Below, in pieces: positions 30,092-40,867 of a DNA stretch of 64,000 nucleotides. The notes under the pieces were generated by a model, which made no database searches, was not told where the DNA came from, and saw nothing but the letters and a program-made list of their open reading frames with translations. Where the stretch lies: positions 62,001 through 126,000 of the forward strand of contig JBAKBP010003104.1 of NCBI GenBank assembly GCA_037953745.1, given 5' to 3'. The first letter of the stretch is position 1; the number at the start of each line of letters is the position of its first letter. The translations under genes were made by a program, and so were the position numbers. The DNA is from Lithodes maja (lineage: Eukaryota; Arthropoda; Malacostraca; Decapoda; Lithodidae).

Positions 30092-32863
30092 TTATTGGGG
30101 TGTACCTTTGTTAGCCTGAATCATCACCCGAACATCTCTCAGTGTTTGGTCATTAATTGGAGTCGCTGTTAATATAGGAGAATAGAGAACCCTATAATAA
30201 GCGTTACTAGGTAGCCCTTGTGCCATACTGAGTCTGAGTAGCTGCCTCGCCCTGACTGCCTCAAATAAGGCGGTTCTTATGTCTGTCAATGATTGAGCCG
30301 GAAAAGGGAGGAGGTATTGTTGAAAAGCTTTGACTATGTCCATCCTCTGACGAGGAGGATTCGGCATTGGTTGTTCAACAGCCTGGGCTGTATCCCTGGT
30401 TAGGAGAAAGCCGATAAATTTTCTATGTGCATTGTCTCTGACCAGGAAATCTCTTTGAAGATCGATGGGATCTGGGGTTACGAAAGGAGCCGGAAAATCC
30501 TTTACCTCTAACTGGGGGGCAATGAGGAATTCAAAGATAGCTCTGGGCACTCCGCCGGGTTCTCGCTTAAGCCAGTCAAACTCAGTCTTTGGCGGATTGG
30601 GAACCGGTAACGCAGTATTAGAAGACATAAAGACAGCAAAATGTTGGAGCTCCTGATCCCACGTTACCCAAGGGCCATGCCCCACCTCACTCAGATTCAA
30701 TTCCCTTTGATCCTGATGAGGATTACATCTCTGAAACTTTTGGCTTGGTTCATCATCCTTAAAGGCCTGGCAGCCATTGATGCCGCAACGTTGAGAGCAA
30801 ACAGGGCAACTAGGGACATCTGGAGGATGAGGGGCCTGACAAGGGGCATCCGGCGGGAGAGGGGTCATCTGGCCCAGGTTATATACAAAATATTGAAAAT
30901 TAGTAGGGTCTGGTACTGCCTGAATTAGAACATCTAACACTCTCCCTTGCACGTCCTTTGCCCTAAAAGCCTTGCGCCTGTTTACTTCTATTGACCACTC
31001 TCGTGGCACCGGGACCGGGACCTCCCCCTGAGTTGACCTGTGCCCTTCCCCTCTAGTCATAGCGGTAACCGGGAGCCAAAGCCTCCCCGGTACTTTCTGG
31101 GTCAGGGAACGATCATTGAATGTTGTCTGAGACCTTGGAGGTAGATTTTGAGAGTTAGAAGCTGTGCTTTCGTCGAGAACCGGCGGACCAGCCACCGGCT
31201 GTCGACGAGGCTGAAGGGTAAACTGAGATGGAGGATTTAGGTAAGAACTCCTTCTATCCTCCTTTCCACTGCCGTGAGGTAGTGAGCCAGAATCAGTGTC
31301 CATTTTACCCCCGGAAGACACCGAAGTGCCAGAGCCAAACATAGGTGATTGAAAAGAGGTACAGTACTAGACACTGCCGACAGTGATTCATTCCCTTTTC
31401 GGGATTTCAACTGACCGTCCAACGGTAAGCCTTGTTCCGGCTTACCGGCGGCGGAGAAAGCTACGTTAGAGGAAGTCGGAAGCCAGGAAACGTCAGTTTC
31501 TGTTATAACATTAATTTTGGCCGGAGACAAAGGGCGGATGGACACTTGTTCTGGCCGTGACCCAGGTGTGGAAACAGAGTTACTAGGCACCCCCCCTTTA
31601 TCTCTAGGGAGAGTGGACATAGAGTTACCCGGCGGAGGTCCCGTTGCCGGCGGAGGGACTACGTGGCGTCTTATGGCACATTGTTGCATGACTTTATGTA
31701 GTAATTCATCCAATTGTTTGGACGTAAAACAAGGAGGTTTCGGTCTTTGAGAAGCTTTGGCCGGTTTCCTTGTGTCTGTTGTTCTTCTACTTGTACCGTC
31801 GAACTTGTGTTTAGTATCTTACTACCACTAGGTTGAGATGTTAAGTCTGAACTATGTGTCGGAGAATCCCGGTCTCGGGACCCCGGCGGGATAATTGGTA
31901 CTTGAGGCGGTTGAAAAACTGTGCCGCTTGGTACTGTGTTCCTACTGGGTGGCCTTACGGTCTGCCCTTTTGTAACTTGGTCTAAAGCAGTGTCAAACTC
32001 TACCGTCGTGACCACCTCTAGTGTGGTAAAAGATTACCTGCCTGTATTACCTTAGCCTGAGGGCGAACACCGTCCTTGTTTGGTAGAGCTCGGAGCCTCC
32101 GGCGTCGAGGACAACTCCTGGCCCTGAAAGTCACTGGTATCCAACACAAGTCTAGAACCCTGGAGCCTAACCGTAACTGACTTTCTAACCCTCATCGCAG
32201 ACCGCGGTCGCTCGGCGTCCGTCGCGATGAGACCGGGGAAAACCACCGGCGTTGCCGCGGCGGACGTCGATGCTACCGGCTGCTGCTCCGTTTGACAAAC
32301 TTGCGAGCTAGAGTTAAGGCTGTCTAAAGTTACCCTCTCCCTGCTAGTTTTCGTATCTTGTCTGGCAGGAACTCCACGCTGGAAGACCTCTGACCCAGGC
32401 CTTCAGGAGGTAATGGTTGGGATGGAGAGAGACATTCCGGCGACACCGAGCGACTCCTCTTGTAGTGGGAAGGGTAGCTCTGTATGGAGGTCGTAGATGA
32501 ATGGGGGGAGGCCATGTTCATGCATGATACCAGAGGGTTCTGTGTCTGAGCAACTGGGGTGGTCTCGAAAGAATATAGTTTAATTATTCTTAACAATTCA
32601 GCATTATCGCAGCACAACTCAACATCTGTTACCCTAGACACGTAAGCTGCGAATTTGTTCTTTATTTCGATGAGTGTTAATAGACATGACACATCCTGGC
32701 TTGCTAGCCATTCCTCAAATAAGTCTGAACACACTGGGCATTTCCGAGATGACCATAAGAAAGAGGATCTGTCTAGACACTTTACACACCGTATACGTAG
32801 CCTGCGTGCTACGACATGTACTAGAAGACACGTCAGCGTCGAACAAATGGAAAACAGAGGCAT
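30092..32863 (-). pseudogene. Degenerate gag-like reading frame, retroelement not identified
   Basis: About 920 codons in successive frames broken by several frameshifts or stops: 32863-32330, about 32345-32052, 32015-31680, 31713-31350, and an open block 31342-30092. The start at 32863 (MPLFSICS) gives an N-terminal Cys-rich region (CVKC, then CPVC.DLFEEWL). The middle is Ser/Pro/Thr-rich, and a second Cys cluster (CPVCSQRCGINGC) lies near 30780-30820. The C-terminal 200 residues look folded, with FDWLKREPGGVPRAIFEFL. No protease, RT or integrase follows. A DIRS-type gag is possible because a matching terminal repeat lies upstream at 35440-35700 in the same orientation, but I do not recognise the family. 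Confidence 0.45.
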
Positions 32864-32947
32864 GATAACAGAGTCTCCCCTCCCCGGCGGGAACCACTCA
32901 TCCGTAGCTGGCCGGACTGTAGAAATACAGTAATAATAATAATAATA

Positions 32948-33912
32948 CAGTAAAAGTCCGTTAATCCGACGACCGATGATTCGAATCTCCCAATAGTCCG
33001 AATTTTTCAATTTGAGGCCAAATCCGAATTCTCCCAATGGTCCGAATTTCAAGAAGTCCCAAAGTCCCCTTTTTGAGGCCACTCAAATGACACATAATGG
33101 AGCACACACATATCATATGTTCATGAATTCACTTTAAAAGTTTACCATTGTCATTGTAGCCTATTACCTACTTCAAAACATTCAGATTAATGGTCAAAGG
33201 AAGCTACTGATATAAACGTAAACACCTTCTTCTTCTTCTTCTTCTTCCACATCGTCTGCTAGAGAGTTTGTTTTGCTCTTGAACGCATCCTTGGGACGCT
33301 CCGATGCGCTACTGGCTTGCACCGCATTTTTTGCAAGCACATTCAGTCTTGAGCTTGAAAATGCACCTTTGGATGTATTAGCCTTGAGCTTGAAAACGCA
33401 CCTTTGGACGTTCCGATACGCTACTATTTATAGTTCAGTGATCGGAGCGTCCCAAGGGTGCTTTCAAGACAACAAGACAAGGGTGCTTTCAATACAATAT
33501 AATATAACAGAGCACATCACAAAAGGAAAATCACAAAAGGAAAATTACAAGAACTTCTCAGGGAGGTGCCGTTGTTAAGGCATTACTTCCCGAACCACAT
33601 CTGATCTTAAAGAGCAAGACAAACTCGCTAGTTGACGGAAGAAGAAGAAGACGTTTATATCAGCAGATTCCTTTGACCATTAATCTGAATGTTTTGAAGT
33701 AGGTAATAGGCTACAATGACAATGGTAAACTTTTGAAGTGATTTCATGAACATATGATATGTGTGTGTGCACCATTGTGTCATTTGGGTGGCCTAATGTC
33801 TCGATGTTTTCATCATACACAGGTTCATAGGGGTAAAGTCCGATAATCCGAAAAATCCACTAATCCGAACGAGGGCCGGTCCGCTGCCCTTCGGATTAAC
33901 GGAAGTTTACTG
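32948..33912. mobile_element. Foldback Tigger/pogo-like non-autonomous element
   Basis: Left end CAGTAAAAGTCCGTTAATCC, and the right end reversed is CAGTAAACTTCCGTTAATCC; both ends are flanked by TA. A second long inverted pair lies inside: 33100-33235 matches the reverse of about 33635-33770 (AATGGTCAAAGGAA, GTAGGTAATAGG). No transposase. TA duplication and CAGT ends point to the mariner/pogo superfamily. Confidence 0.78.
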
Positions 33913-33914
33913 TA

Positions 33915-34150
33915 GTTCTTAAAGCTAGCGCATGCTAAGCTAGCTAAGGATAGCTCAATAAGGCCGATTAGGCGTATTTCCATTGGGGTCCTGTACTACT
34001 ACCCCATCCCTTTGCTCATGAGGGATGGTAACGACTCAGTGCTTGTGAAAAATCTTTAATGCGCCGAGCGTGGGCGCGAACCCGGGCCTTCTGGGTGGAA
34101 GTCCGAGACGCTAGTCACTACACCAAGCGAGCCGCTTGGGATCTGGAAAT
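33915..34150 (-). mobile_element. tRNA-derived SINE
   Basis: Minus strand has an A-box-like TGGTGTAGTGACTAG at about 34111-34125 and a B box GGTTCGCGCC at 34073-34082, spaced as in a tRNA gene, with a tRNA-Gly/Glu-like head. Stem pairing is imperfect, and unrelated sequence continues to about 33915, abutting the foldback element. It is a SINE head rather than a functional tRNA gene. Confidence 0.6.
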
Positions 34151-35439
34151 AGAACATTTCCAGGAATCAATGCTCATAAGGATAACCTGAGAGGTTTTAA
34201 CATTCTATACTCCCGGCGCCAGAACAAGGGTAGGCCACCGCCTCAATCCCTGTTCTGATCCCTAAGAGATTCTTTAGAGTCTCCCTCCTCACGCCCTTTT
34301 CAATCATAAGGAGGGGCTCCAAATCGGGTTGCCAACCTGTGACATGGGTCATAGATTCGAAGACACACCAACTCAGCGGTTAACTGCGTGCCATTACATA
34401 CAATTGCTAGCAGCCGCCGGTAATTTTACTCACTGAACCGCCGCATGACGGGGTAAACTGGTATGCTTAAACGGCTCGCCGAAACTCGTATCAAGAGATA
34501 CGTATCCTTCCGCCGGACATGCAGGACCGGCGTCAGGATAGGTAGTGGCACACTACCACATATACAAATATAACAGGGGGAAAAGACAAGAGGACCAGAC
34601 CACACGCCGGTACGGCGGCCACAGACTTCAGGCCGCAGACAGAAGGACCGGCGGGTCAAAACAAGGACAACGCTCGGCTATGAGCACCAGCCTGAGAGAA
34701 AACCTTCCTCTAAACACAAAACATCCCTGCAACAAGGACGTCTCCTTGAGCTCCCTGAAAGTGGGCAACACTAACGCACGGGAGCACAAGAAAAGGGGCA
34801 CAGAATATATCACATACAGATCAAAAACATACACCCCTAACGGAAAAGAGTCCCTAAAGGCTTTATCACGAGGCAAAGAATCTTCACACAGTATAACACT
34901 TACTCTGAAGACAACATCGAGCAACATCGAGCAGCACGAAGCAGATGAAGCCCCCGCACGGGGCTTCTAAGCAGGCTCGAATGCCAGAAGATCCCACACC
35001 ACGTGTGACAATCCTTGCACTGGCGCGCCTGCACAATGAAAAAAGACAAGGCCCCTAGGCCGAAAACACTGGACTGTAGAACAGCTCGTGAAGATAAAAA
35101 GCCTCCTAACTAAGGAGAAGCAAAAAACTAAGGCGCGAAAAAAAGAGCCACGAGTAAACACCCAAGTGGCGTCAGTCTTGAACACATGTTAGCGCCTGAA
35201 AAGTAGCCTAATTTTAACACTTCCTGCGGGCAAACCATAACACAACCCGTGCTAGCTAATCTAAACCTTGTTCACTACAACTCAGATATATACAAATGAG
35301 CAAAGACTCACTAGAAGAGAGCGAACGTCGAATGAAGCTGAGCTCGGGGCACACGTGTTGACAGGTTGCCCGCGGGGAAGAGAAGGGAGAATGATGCGCT
35401 TGGCGAGAAGCGGCAAGAAGCCACAACGCAAGAAATCCA
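34151..35439. other. No gene recognised; probable leader of the minus-strand gag-like element
   Basis: Lies between terminal repeat T3 and the gag-like frame. ORFs are short and unrecognised. AAGGACAACGCTCGGCTATG near 34664 is shared (one mismatch) with the candidate LTR near 28323. Confidence 0.35.
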
Positions 35440-35700
35440 CCAAATGTGGGAAGCGTGTTTATAACAGTATTTAAGTATTAAAGTTTTTCTTTTTTCTTCT
35501 CTTATTTTTTACGAGTTTTTTCGTAGTGGGTACCCGATCTATGACAACACCATAAGAGAAGTAGTGTTATACTTATGAAGATGACTCTTGTTTTTTCCCC
35601 GCGGCGGCTGATTCAAACGGCCAACATGGGTGTTGAATGGAGACTATTATACTAATAGGCAACATCGTCAATGATGGAGGGGCCACTATTAAATATATGG
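35440..35700 (-). mobile_element. DIRS-like terminal region T3, minus orientation
   Basis: The reverse complement matches T1 and T2: AGTGGCCCCTCCATCATTGA then GAAAAAACTCGTAAAAAATA. It is placed correctly to be the 5' end of the minus-strand gag-like element at 30092-32863. Confidence 0.55.
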
Positions 35701-36038
35701 TTATTCTTCAACTAACAAAGTTCAGAGGAAACATAAATACCAGTTACAATCAACTTCATGTATTTATATGACAAAAGAAGAAAGCATAAGTATTTATAGC
35801 TCACTAATTATTATAAAGGCATAACAAATACAAAACCCACTCTCTACCTCAAACAACACATCCTGTATAGTAATAATATTAGAGGGAACTATGAGTTAAA
35901 GTCGTCTATGGTGAGATCTGTTAACACGGTAGAGGCAGGGCAAAATGGCCACACTCCAATATAGCCAAACAGATTAGATAAAGTTAGGGTAGTTTAGTTT
36001 ATGTTAGGTTTGGTGAGATTAGGTTAGGTTGGTTTAGC
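35701..36038. other. No gene seen
   Basis: AT-rich; a short TTAGGTT-rich stretch lies at 35995-36036. Confidence 0.6.
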
Positions 36039-36255
36039 TTAACCCCTTCTGTACCGGTGACGTCTTTTGTATTTGATTTCAGCTATACTGTATTTAAATG
36101 ATTTTATGAAGCTTAGGAAGGATTTATGGTAGCAAAAAGGATTCATTGAGATAGTCTGTAGCCTTTACATGAGTAGACGTCCTTCCTAAGCTCAAGAAAG
36201 TCGTCTAATAGTTACCAGAAATTCATGAAAAATACATTACCGGTAAAGGGGTTAA
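36039..36255. mobile_element. Palindromic TTAA MITE, family M1 copy a
   Basis: TTAACCCCTTCTGTACCGGT at the left; the right end reversed is TTAACCCCTTTACCGGTAAT; 217 bp with long self-complementarity around AGCTTAGGAAGGA. TTAA at both edges. Confidence 0.85.
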
Positions 36256-36496
36256 CCCATGGACTGCTAGAACATGTGCAAAATATAAGGCCAAGTTGAG
36301 GGAGGGAGGGATGGGGGGGGGGGGGGTATAAAGGGGGGAAGGAGTGGAGGGTGTGGTATGGAAAGAATATGCCACTACTTTCTATGTGTCACCCAAATTT
36401 CAGACATTTCCTGGCACTGGCATGGTTTTTGAAGGGTTATTTTTAGACGTTTAAATACCATGGCTTCCGAGAGGACCTTTGCAGTCCATGGGTTAA
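36252..36496. mobile_element. TTAA MITE, family M3
   Basis: Perfect 16-bp terminal inverted repeat TTAACCCATGGACTGC; 245 bp. Its left TTAA is the same four bases as the right TTAA of M1 copy a. Confidence 0.82.
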
Positions 36497-37766
36497 GACC
36501 TACATTGGTTGTGGGGTTTACGAGTGTGACCTTTATGACTCGTAACCCTGGGCCCGGATACTGGAAGCACTTACCACATTACTGTACATCTACCAATGAC
36601 CATCATATAGTATCTTGACAGCCGACATTGTAACCATTGTGCCAGAAACCATGTTGTAACTGGACTGCCTTGTGACTGCCTAGTTACCTTAAGTATGGGC
36701 AAGCTATGATGTTATAGCAAGTTACAAGTTATTACATAATAAGTGCTTTATAACGCACATTACTGTATGTTAAACTTATAAAGTCCTTTGAGTATCCGGG
36801 CCTTGTTTCTTATGTTCGTTGTCAAATTTGCAAGGTATATTTCATGTGAATACTATATACAGAATATGTTGACAAGATTCTCAATGTATTCGACTCTGAA
36901 TGAGGAGCTATCACACTATAGGCATTAAATTATTAACTTAAAAAATGTTTTGTACATTTTCACACAGGATATACATTTTTGAAGCAATCCTAGATTGAAT
37001 GAAATATCATTAATTCTGTACCTAATATTTGCACACCTGCACTTATGCTGCTCAAGTGCACACAATGGGCCAGAATTACTGTCTTCAGAGTGTATGTGAA
37101 AATCATAAGAAGTTCAAGTAGGCCTACATGTGAGCTTCCCAGAATTCAAGCCTAGTGAATATGTTTCATTTCTGTCCTCTTCTAGTTTCTTTTGTATTAG
37201 TCTTATTTGTGTTCCCTTGCTTCTTTCTCCTGTGAACTGCTGATCCTACCTGTACTTTTTTTGGTTTATTTCAGAAAAGGCTATTGACAAAATAAATGAC
37301 TGGTGTCCTGAGTCACACAATGTTCCTCGTGTGATACCTCCTCTGGGATGACGAAGGCCCTTCAGAACATAGAGATTAGATAACCTTTTTGTATGTATCA
37401 ACCTACAGACTAATTTTTTTCAGTAGCCTACTAGCCTGTGACTCTAATAAGGTCCAGGGATTCACAGGATGGCCAACAGATGTCATTATGCACCACACAC
37501 ATATACCACCAGCTTCTCAAGACTTGGTATTGCTTTACAACTACCTGTGGGGATACTTGTGAAATTTATCAGAAACAGCAATAGTGTAGTGTTTTATGGG
37601 ATGTGGTAAGCACAGTACTGAAACTATGACTAGTACAGCAAACATTCAAGTCCAATACTAACTCTCCTACATACTGTACATCATGATTCAAACCCACGCT
37701 CTACAATCACAATCTTCCCATATTTTTTCCCAGGGTTTATTGAAAAGGAACTACAGTACTGTATTG
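36497..37766. other. No gene seen
   Basis: AT-rich sequence without ORFs above background. Confidence 0.6.
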
Positions 37767-37768
37767 TA

Positions 37769-38135
37769 CAGTTTGCCGCACATATTCTATTATGTTGGGG
37801 TCATGATTCGGAAGCGCTGCACCCACCTCCCTCACTCCACCTCCTACCAATAGGAGGTGGAGTGAGGGAGGGGGGTCGGGGAAGTGGGTGCAGCTTTGCC
37901 AAATCACGACCCCAACGGAATACAGGTCTCCCTCACTATCCGATGCCCTGATTTACGATATTATTATATTTTTTTAAGAGTTTGGGTTTAGGTTTTGGCA
38001 GGTCCGAGAACGCATCCCCATTTACCCCATTCATTTTAGGATTTGCTATACAATTCTTTTATTTATGATTGGGTTTTCAGGAACATAACCCAATCGTAAA
38101 TCGAGGGAGACCTGTAGAATATGTGCGGAAAACTG
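37769..38135. mobile_element. Palindromic MITE with TA duplication, split by another MITE
   Basis: Ends CAGTTTGCCGCACATATTC and GAATATGTGCGGAAAACTG flanked by TA. Without the inserted 37923-38114 element (plus one TA) the remaining 173 bp fold into a near-complete hairpin centred at about 37855 (GGTGGAGTGAGGGAGG against its complement). Confidence 0.82.
37923..38114. mobile_element. Tigger-like MITE inserted in a palindromic MITE
   Basis: 192 bp; ends CAGGTCTCCCTC and GAGGGAGACCTG (12-bp perfect inverted repeat), TA on both sides, and internal ATTTACGAT / ATCGTAAAT also inverted. Confidence 0.85.
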
Positions 38136-38137
38136 TA

Positions 38138-39069
38138 CATAGCTCTTGAAAATTGGTGATAAGTTGTCTAATCTCTGTATACTGAAGGGTTTTCTTTAAA
38201 TGGAATGATGATACTATACCTTCAGCACTATTTTTGTTTTGTTTTATACACTCTAAGATAAATTAAGATTTATCAAATCATTTTCACACTATTTTTTTAT
38301 TTTGTATTACATAAACTGTATATACAGATACTTTTACTTTTCTCACACTAGATTCACAATTTTATGGATATGTTTAATTTCTATTTTCACAACATTTAAG
38401 AGTACAGTACAGTATGGATAATTTTCTTTCCACACCACAAAAGTTGAGAGTCAGTGGATGGATTAGCTTCATCCTGGTTGCTTTCCAGAGATAATCCAGG
38501 CCTAGATATTCAGAGCATTCACCACCAGGCATCAATTTAAAGCCTTCAAGCACATCACCACTTTTACCGGATGATATCCTCAGTCATATGATCAGAGGTT
38601 ATAATGTAGTCATCTCATTTTAACTCAATTATGAATTTTGAATTTCATAATTCATAATATTTTGCCAAAGAATATACCAGGTAAATATAAGAACATTTCC
38701 TTAAATTTGATTGGATAATTCAGTTAATTCTAATACCAGTCACTAATATAAATTTCTGAAGTGACATTTTGCTAGCCGACGTCATAATCTACTCGACAGT
38801 AAAAATATAGCCAACCTTGACTGTGCTTGATAATATATAAATACCTACCGTAGTCTTTGTGTCAGGCAATAGATAGATAGATAGATAGTCTTTGTGAATA
38901 TGGGTAAACTAAGATGATGTAAGTCTATCTATCTATATGCTCAGGCCCAATCCCCACTTTTCCTATTTTTTATTTGTATTTTCCTCTATTTTATTATTAT
39001 TATTAAAAAGTAATAAATTGTCATGCCTAAAGTCTGTTATGACTTTCACATTATAACTTACAACCCACT
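38138..39069. other. No gene seen
   Basis: AT-rich. GTGTCAGGCAATAGATAGAT near 38861 resembles the extreme 3' end of the RTE LINE at 44051-44075 and may be a severely truncated copy. Confidence 0.5.
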
Positions 39070-39274
39070 TTAACCCCTTCAGCACGGCCACATCATTTCC
39101 TTCATATTCAGGTTACCATTTGACAATTTTCTTTTGCTTACAATCTACCTCTGGGACTTAAAGGGGTAAATACGATCTCAATAAATCCTCTGAGTAATAT
39201 TGGTCCGTTTTAACTTGCACAAAATCGTCTAATGTTAGCCAGAATAAAAGGCATAAGGGCGTCAACGGGGTTAA
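39070..39274. mobile_element. Palindromic TTAA MITE, family M1 copy b
   Basis: TTAACCCCTTCAGCACGGCC to GTCAACGGGGTTAA; 205 bp, diverged, with AAAATCGTCTAATGTTAGCC shared with the other copies. Confidence 0.78.
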
Positions 39275-39392
39275 GTATCCAGGCCTGGAACTCCCAAAAT
39301 ATCCCGGGAAACCTAGAAAGAAGAGATTCACAAGCATGGTTTATATTTATCTTGGTTAGGAATCCAGGAGCAGTATTTACTCAATCACACTA

Positions 39393-39880
39393 TTAACCCT
39401 CCAGCCCCGGTTATGTATTATATATATATTCCTCGAAACCCGGGTGTTTTGGCCGAAAAACGTCTAGGCTAGGCTACCGTATATTCGTTAATCAGACTGC
39501 TTCCCGCATTCCCGCGCATCCCCAAGCGTAGCTGTGTTATTTACCTGTAGAATGGCATTAAGTAGAGCTCTCTAAGTCAACTGGTTGAGCTGTGATGATG
39601 ATTTCATTGGAGATAACTTTATGGCCAAACCAGCCACTTTACACTACTATTCGATACTTAACAACAACATACAGGCACACACGAACAAGCGACGCTCTCC
39701 TTCTTGTGGCCGGAGATGCGGAGCGTCGGTCCAGCCGGCTGTTGTTTACATGCGTCGGACCGACGCCTCGCACAGCAAGCTCACAGGCTGTGACGTCATG
39801 GGTGTTTAAGAGACCTTCCAGGTACCTGGTACATGCTTTTTTATGGGCGTTCAAGAGGCCATCCGTGGTGAGGGGGTTAA
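39393..39880. mobile_element. piggyBac-derived non-autonomous element, family M2 copy a
   Basis: 488 bp between TTAA sites. The left end TTAACCCTCCAGCCCCGG is identical over 18 bp to the 3' terminus (reversed) of the autonomous piggyBac at 45795-50682, and a CCGGGTGTTTTG block is also shared. Homologous to M2 copy b at 52023. Confidence 0.82.
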
Positions 39881-40091
39881 ACCGTTCTGTACCAGTGACG
39901 TACTTTTCATTTTATTCTGGCAAATATTAGACGACTTTACTCAATTTAAGAAGGACATCTACCCATTGAAAGGCTAAAGACTATCTCAATTAATCTTTTT
40001 AGCAACCATATGTCTTTCCTAAGCTTCATAAAATCGTCTAAATTTAGCTGAAATCAAATCAAACAGACGTCGCCGGTACAGAAGGGGTTAA
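39877..40091. mobile_element. Palindromic TTAA MITE, family M1 copy c
   Basis: TTAAACCGTTCTGTACCAGT to CGGTACAGAAGGGGTTAA; shares its left TTAA with the M2 copy a right edge. Confidence 0.85.
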
Positions 40092-40209
40092 TTGCACATA
40101 CAGTTGTAGTCGAAAGTTAAGACACACCTCCAAGGCTTCCACTCTACTTTTCTATCCTAGTTCATTCTTGCATAGAGGAATTATTCACATATTGTTGAGT
40201 AATTCCTTG

Positions 40210-40497
40210 TTAACCCCTTCTATACCGGTGACGTCCTTTTCACTATATTATGGCCAATATTAGACAATTATATTAAGCTTTGGAAGGATGTCTACCAAAT
40301 ATAAAGCTACAGACATCATCATCATCTCCGACGCCTTGTTTCCCCCTGGGAAAGCCCCGCTAAAGGATGGCCATGACAGCTACAGACTATCTCAATTAAT
40401 CCTTTTAGCTACCATATATCCTTTCTAAGCTAAATAAAATTGTCTAAAAGTAGCTGAAATCAAACGCAAAAGATGTCACCGGTATAGAAGGGGTTAA
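40210..40497. mobile_element. Palindromic TTAA MITE, family M1 copy d, with micro-insertion
   Basis: TTAACCCCTTCTATACCGGT and its exact reverse complement at the right end, continuing to a 23-bp inverted repeat. 288 bp including a 73-bp insertion plus duplication; 215 bp without it, matching the other copies. Confidence 0.9.
40315..40377 (-). mobile_element. 63-bp truncated retroelement with (ATC)n end and 10-bp target duplication
   Basis: AGCTACAGAC occurs at 40305-40314 and again at 40378-40387, precisely bracketing the insert. The body (GACGCC..GGATGGCC) matches the tail-proximal part of the 300-bp element at 44641-44940. Confidence 0.8.
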
Positions 40498-40867
40498 AAC
40501 TAAAAAGAAAACATGAATTAGAGTTGTGAAGATATCACATGAATTTTGACCACAGCTGTACCTCAGATTTTCTTCAGCTTAGGAAGAACCTCTAGATTGC
40601 AATAGTTGTATACCTACCCCTAGCTGAAATAAAATTGTTCGACATCATCAGCACTAAAGTTACCTTCTGTCCTATTGATCAACAGTTAACAGTTTCAAGA
40701 TCCAATATGCATTTATTTTCTGTTTCCCGCCTATAATTAGAAGACATTATTCAGATCAGGAAGCGTCTATGGAAGTCAAGAGGGTTAATTGAGATAGTCT
40801 TTACCCTTATAATTCCCACAGTTACTTCTTAAACTGTATAAAATTGTCTAATCCTAGCCAGAATAAA

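Noticed and set aside
34060..34145. A tRNA gene on the minus strand
   Set aside because: A and B boxes are present but the anticodon and acceptor stems pair poorly and the sequence continues as a SINE body.
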